Assembly: GCF_910594005.1 (NCBI RefSeq)
Contig: NC_057832.1
Span: 104,419,152 to 104,483,151, forward strand
Direction of reading: 5' to 3'
DNA from: Cervus elaphus
Taxonomy: Eukaryota; Chordata; Mammalia; Artiodactyla; Cervidae
DNA: 64,000 bases
In this document: piece after piece, positions 59,601-64,000 of the stretch
How the letters are laid out: each line of letters starts with the position of its first letter
Position numbering within the stretch: position 1 is the stretch's first letter
Notes under the pieces: model-generated
Database searches by the model: none
Told to the model about the DNA's origin: nothing
Seen by the model: only the letters and a program-made list of their open reading frames with translations
Position numbers and translations under genes: made by a program

Positions 59601-60424
59601 TTAATTTCAATAATTATGTTTTATTTATAAAGGTTCTTTTTTTTTTAATATGCCTGGTATTTTTTTTATTGGCTGTATATTTTGGTCATTTTCCAGTTTT
59701 TTTTTTTTTTTCATTTTCCAGTTTTTATTCCATCTTCAATTTCTTAAAACATTTGATTCATAATTACTTTATACTCTCTTTCAATATATAAATTCTCAAG
59801 AATTTAAATGTATTGTTACTGTTTTCTCCTATCTTCCATCCAGGATATGTTTTAAAATTTCTAATTATATTTGATTATATTTAATCTTTGCGAATCAGAA
59901 GGCCTCAACCAGGGACATGGATTTGTTTCTTCATGAATATGAAGGAGTTGGGGGGACAACTGATCTGAAACCACTCTGGTCCCCTTCAAAGAGCTTGACT
60001 TAATGGAAGAGTCTCACTTTCCATTTTGGGGAAAGCCAAAGGTTTAATTTTCTAATCTCAGTGCTGGTTTTGACATTTTCCCTCAAGGCAGTCCTAGCCT
60101 TTTCATTTGTTTAAACTGCTCTTCATTCCAGATTTAGTTGTTTTCATTTTCCATTTTTGACATGTAGGGATACCACTTTGTATGTTAGTAATGTATTAAA
60201 ACTATATTTGAAATCTATTCAGTTTCTAGTCATCTATCTATTCCATCATAGTCCTAGCTGTGAAAGTGTGAGAAATATTTTAATCTATATAGTTGAACGT
60301 TATTAACTTTGGAAGAAAAAAGAAGTGAGAAATAAATAATAAGCCATGTAGATGTGTTACATAACAGGATTTAGCTTCTTGGGCCATGATTATATCATGT
60401 GTCTTTTTCTGGGGGCTAGAAAGA
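59601..60424. other. T-rich then unremarkable sequence
   Basis: T runs at about 59635-59715. No gene recognised. Confidence 0.4.
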
Positions 60425-61745
60425 GGGACTGGAAAAGGTCAGTTTTCATTCTAATCCCAAAGAAGGGCAATGCCAAAGAATGTTCAAACTACCATACAAT
60501 TGCAATCATTTCACATGCTAGTAAGGTTACGCTCAAAATCCTTCAAGCTAGGCTTCAGCAATATGTGAACTGAGAACTTCCAGATGTACAAGCTGGGTTT
60601 AGAAAAGGCAGAGGAAACAGAGATCAAATTGGTAACATCAGTTGCATCACAGAGAAAGCAAGGGAATTCCAAGAAAACATCTACTTCTGTTTCATTGACT
60701 ATGCTAAAGCCATTGATTGGGTGGATCACAACGAACTGTGAAAAATTCCTAAAGAGATGCAAATACCAAGACTACCTTACCTGTCTCCTGAGAAACTTGT
60801 ACGCAGGTTAACAACAGTTAGAACTGGACATGGAACAAGTGACTGGTTTAAAATTGGGAAAGGAGTAAGACAATGCTGTGTATTGTCATCCTGCTTATTT
60901 AACTTATATGCAGAGTACATCATTCAAAATGCTGGGCTGGATGAACCACAAGCTGGAATCAAGATTGCCAGGAGAAATATCAACAAACTCAGACATGCAC
61001 ATGATACCACTCTAATGGCAGAAAGGGAAGAGGAACTAAAAAACCTCTTGATGAGGATGAAAGAGGAGAGTAAAAAAGCTGGCTTAAAGCTCAGTATTCA
61101 AAACATTAAGATCATGGCATCCAGTCCCATCATTTCATGGCAAGTAGAAGGGAAAAAAGGAAACAGTGACAGACTTTATCTTCTTGGGCTCAAAAATCAC
61201 TTCAGGTGATGACTGCAGCCATGAAATTAAAAGATGCTTGCTCCTTGGAAGGAAAGCTATGACAAACCTAGACAGCATATTAAAAAGCAGAAATATCACT
61301 TTAACAGCTTTCCAGTAGTCATACACAGATGTGAGAGTTGGACCATAAAGAAGGCTGAGCACCGAAGAACTGATGCTTTTGAATTCTGGTGCTGGAGAAG
61401 ACTCTTGAGAGTCCCTTGGACAGCAAGGAGATCAAATCAGTCAATCCTAAAGGAAATCAACCCTACATATTAATTGGCAGGACTAATGCTGAAGCTGAAG
61501 ATCCAATATTTTGGCCACTTGATGTGAAGAGCTGACTCACTGGGAAATATCCTGATACTGGGAAAGACTGAAGGCCAAAGGAGATGGGGCAGGAGAGGAT
61601 GAGATGGTTAGATAGCATCACCAACTCAATGGACATGAGTTTGAGCAACCTCTGGGAGATAGTGAAAGACAGGGAAGCCTGGCATGCTGCAGTACACTGC
61701 GTAGCAAAGAGTCAGACATGAGTTAATGACTGAACAACAACAACA
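60425..61745 (+). mobile_element. BovB LINE, 5'-truncated, RT to tail
   Basis: It starts in RT (GGACTGGAAAAGGTCAG). It passes F-I-D-Y-A-K-A-like sequence with stops and the K-L-R-H-A-H-D-T-T region, where the catalytic YADD has become HAHD. It ends in a CAACAACAACAAG tail. It is inactive. Confidence 0.9.
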
Positions 61746-61776
61746 AGAATGAGAGATATTAGAACAGATGAAGAAA

Positions 61777-62945
61777 GTTCAGTTCAGGTGTTCAGTTGTG
61801 TCCGACTCTTTGTGACCCCATAGACTGCAGCATGTCAGGCTTCCCTGTCCATCATCAACTCCCAGAGCTTACTCAAACTCATGTCCATTGAGTTGGTGAT
61901 GCCATCCAACAATCTCATCCTCTGTCATCCCCTTCGCCTCCCGCCTTCAATCTTCCCCAGCACCAGGGTCTTTTCAAATGAGTCAGTTCTTTGCATCAGG
62001 TGGCCAAGCATTGGAGTTTCAGCTTAAGCATCAGTCCTTCCAATGAATATTCAGGACTGATCTCCTTTAGGATGGACTGATTGGATCTCCTTGCTGCCCA
62101 AAGGACTCTCAAGAGTCTTCTCCAACACCACAGTTCAAAGCATCAATTCTTCGGCGCTCAGCTTTCTTTCTACTCCAAGTCTCATATCCACACATGACTA
62201 CTGGAAAAACCATAGCTTTGACTAGATGGACCTTTGTTGGTAGTGTAATGTCTCTGCTTTTTAAAATGCTCTCTAGGTTGGTCATAACTTTTCTTCCAAG
62301 GAGAAAGCATCTTTTAATTTCATGGCTGCAGTCACCACCTGCTGTGATTTTGGAGCCCCCAAAATAAAGTCTCTCACTGTTTCCATTGTTTCCCCATCTA
62401 TTTGCCATGGAGTGATGGGATAAGATGCTATAATCTTAGTTCTCTGAATGTTGAGTTTTAAGCCAGCTTTTTCACTCTCCTCTTTCACTTTCATCAAGAG
62501 GCTCTTTAGTTCTTCTTCACTTTCTGCTGAAAGGGTTGTGTCATCTGCATATCTGAGGTTATTGATATTTCTCCTGGCAATCTTGATTCCAGTTTGTGCT
62601 TCTTTCAGTCCAGCATTTCTCATGATGTACTCTGCATATAAGTTAAATAAGCAGGGTGACAGTATACAGCCTTGATGTACTCCTTTCCCAATTTGGAACC
62701 AGTCTGTTGTTCCATGTCTGGTTCTAACTGTTGCTTCCATCACCAGTCACATCCACAACTGGGTGTTGTTTTTGCTTTGGTTCCGTCTATTCATTCTTTC
62801 TGAAGTTATTTCTCCACTGATCAGTAGCATATTGGGCACCTACCGACCTGGGAGTTCATCTTTCAGTGCCCTATCTTTTTGCCTTTTCACACTGTTTGGC
62901 AGCTGCATGGCACTGGAGTGGATACCCCATGTCCGAGGGCAAATG
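61777..62945 (-). mobile_element. BovB LINE with internal deletion joining 5' UTR to RT
   Basis: It starts at the TTCAGTTCAGGTGTTCAG tail and reads back through the C-terminal domain and RT (L-R-Y-A-D-D-T-T at about 62545). Near 62735 it jumps to 5' UTR sequence (CATCACCAGTCACATCCACA), which continues to about 62945. Endonuclease and early RT are missing. Confidence 0.9.
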
Positions 62946-63034
62946 ATACATTTAATTAAAATAAAATAATAAAAATAAAATAAAATAAAAAATTAAATTA
63001 AAAAATTATTTTAAAAAAAAACAAACAAACAAAA
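62944..63034. repeat. A-rich low-complexity (AAAAT)n
   Basis: AATAAAATAAAATAAAA-type sequence between two oppositely oriented BovB 5' ends. Confidence 0.85.
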
Positions 63035-63965
63035 AAAAAACAAGGCAAAGGAGCAGTCCCAGCAAGACAGTAGGACAGGCAAAATCACATTTAGAATCAA
63101 ACACCATACCTGCCAGAGATGCTCAGAGAGCTCAAACAAACGTGCACACCAGGACCCAGAGACCCCACAGAGACTAGCCAGAACTGTGTTTGAGAGTCTC
63201 TTGTGGAGGTACGGGTCAGCAGTGGACTGCTGCAGGGACAGAGGCTCTGGGTGAAGCAGACTTGGGCATGGCATAAGCCCTCTTGGAGGAAGTCGCCATT
63301 AACCCCACAATAGGGCTGCCAGAACTTACACAGTACTGGGGAAACAGACTCTTGGAAGGCATAAACAAAACCTTGTGTGCACTAGGACCCAGGAGAAAGG
63401 AGCAGTGACCCCATAAGAGACTGAACCAGACTTGCTCCTGAGTGTGAAGTCTCTGGTGGAGGCGTGGGTCGGTGGTGGCCTGCTGCAGGGTTGGGGGCAC
63501 TGAGTGCAGCAGTGCGTGCATGGAACCTTTTGAAGGAGGTCGCCATTATCTTCATTACCTTCACCATAGTTTGGCCTCAGGTCAAACAACAGGGAGGGAA
63601 CACAGCCCCTCCCATCAACAGAAAATTGGATTAAAGATTTACTGAGCATGGCCCTGCCTATCAGAACAAGATGTTTCCCCCTCAATCAATCTCTCCCATC
63701 AGGAAGCTTCCGTAAGCCTCTTATCCTTCTCCATCAGAGGGGAGACTGAATGAAAACCACAATCACAGAAAACTAACCAATCTGATCACATGGACCACAG
63801 CCTTGTCTAACTCAATGAACTATGAGCCATGCTGCATGTAGAGCTACCCAAGATGGACGGATCATGGTGGAGAGTTCTGACAAAATGTGGTCCACTGGAG
63901 AAGGGAATGCAAACCACTTCAGTATTCTTGCCTTGAGAACCCCATGAACAGTTTGAAAAGATGAA
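63035..63965 (+). mobile_element. BovB LINE 5' UTR
   Basis: It contains the BovB 5' leader with two related GTGGAGG/GGGTCRG-type blocks (63200 and 63450), CGCCATTATCTTCATTACC and AACCACAATCACAGAAAAC. Similarity stops near 63965, 35 bp before the window ends. The rest of the element is absent here. Confidence 0.85.
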
Positions 63966-64000
63966 GAAATGTTAGTTATAAATGGGGCTAAAATGATTTG

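Noticed and set aside
1..64000. A novel defence, biosynthetic or regulatory system
   Set aside because: No cluster of unknown intact genes exists here. Long open frames are accounted for by L1, BovB, the NAP1L1 retrocopy or chance.

Overview
This is eukaryotic nuclear DNA from a ruminant, most likely a bovid such as cattle, sheep or goat. The evidence is the mixture of interspersed repeats: many BovB (RTE-type) LINE copies, Bov-tA and Bov-A2 SINEs, cetartiodactyl CHR-type tRNA SINEs and ruminant L1 (L1-BT-like). Repeat names here come from recognition by eye, not from a database search. There is no bacterial or phage content, no CRISPR array and no operon.

Gene content is sparse. From 3727 to 9651 on the + strand lie the last six exons of an aldo-keto reductase 1B-family gene, closest by eye to AKR1B10/AKR1B1. 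They encode residues about 143 to the stop; the upstream exons are outside the window. All splice sites are canonical, the exon lengths match the family and no stop interrupts the frame. However, several residues of the cofactor belt and substrate pocket differ from aldose reductase. At 19565-21023 on the - strand is a near-intact, full-length NAP1L1 retrocopy with a 17-bp target-site duplication and one premature stop. No other host gene is recognised.

Layout. 1-3700: LINE and SINE debris, including a duplicated L1-derived block, leading into the AKR1B gene. 3.7-10 kb: AKR1B exons, with introns carrying SINEs, a BovB tail, an L2 element and a (CA)31 microsatellite. 10-18.7 kb: an old class I retrovirus pro-pol remnant, a BovB and a separate LTR. 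19-21 kb: a probable LTR and the NAP1L1 retrocopy. 22.9-28.6 kb: two 2.7-kb BovB copies in tail-to-tail inverted orientation. 31-34 kb: an old L1 on the - strand split by a young L1 on the + strand. 34.6-36.5 kb: an ancient L2-like element. 41.3-49.2 kb: a full-length but mutated ruminant L1 on the - strand, next to a retroviral LTR. 51.3-54.7 kb: an old L1 split by a SINE and by a BovB with an inverted 5' part. 56.4-59.6 kb: an old L1 split by a Bov-A2, a four-unit SINE-derived tandem array and an L1 tail. 60.4-64 kb: three BovB copies in alternating orientation.

I found no evidence of a new functional biological system. What stands out is retrotransposition history: twin-primed inversion, internal deletion at microhomology, nested insertions with target-site duplications, and a short tandem array born from one SINE insertion. 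The other point of interest is the divergent active site of the AKR1B paralogue.
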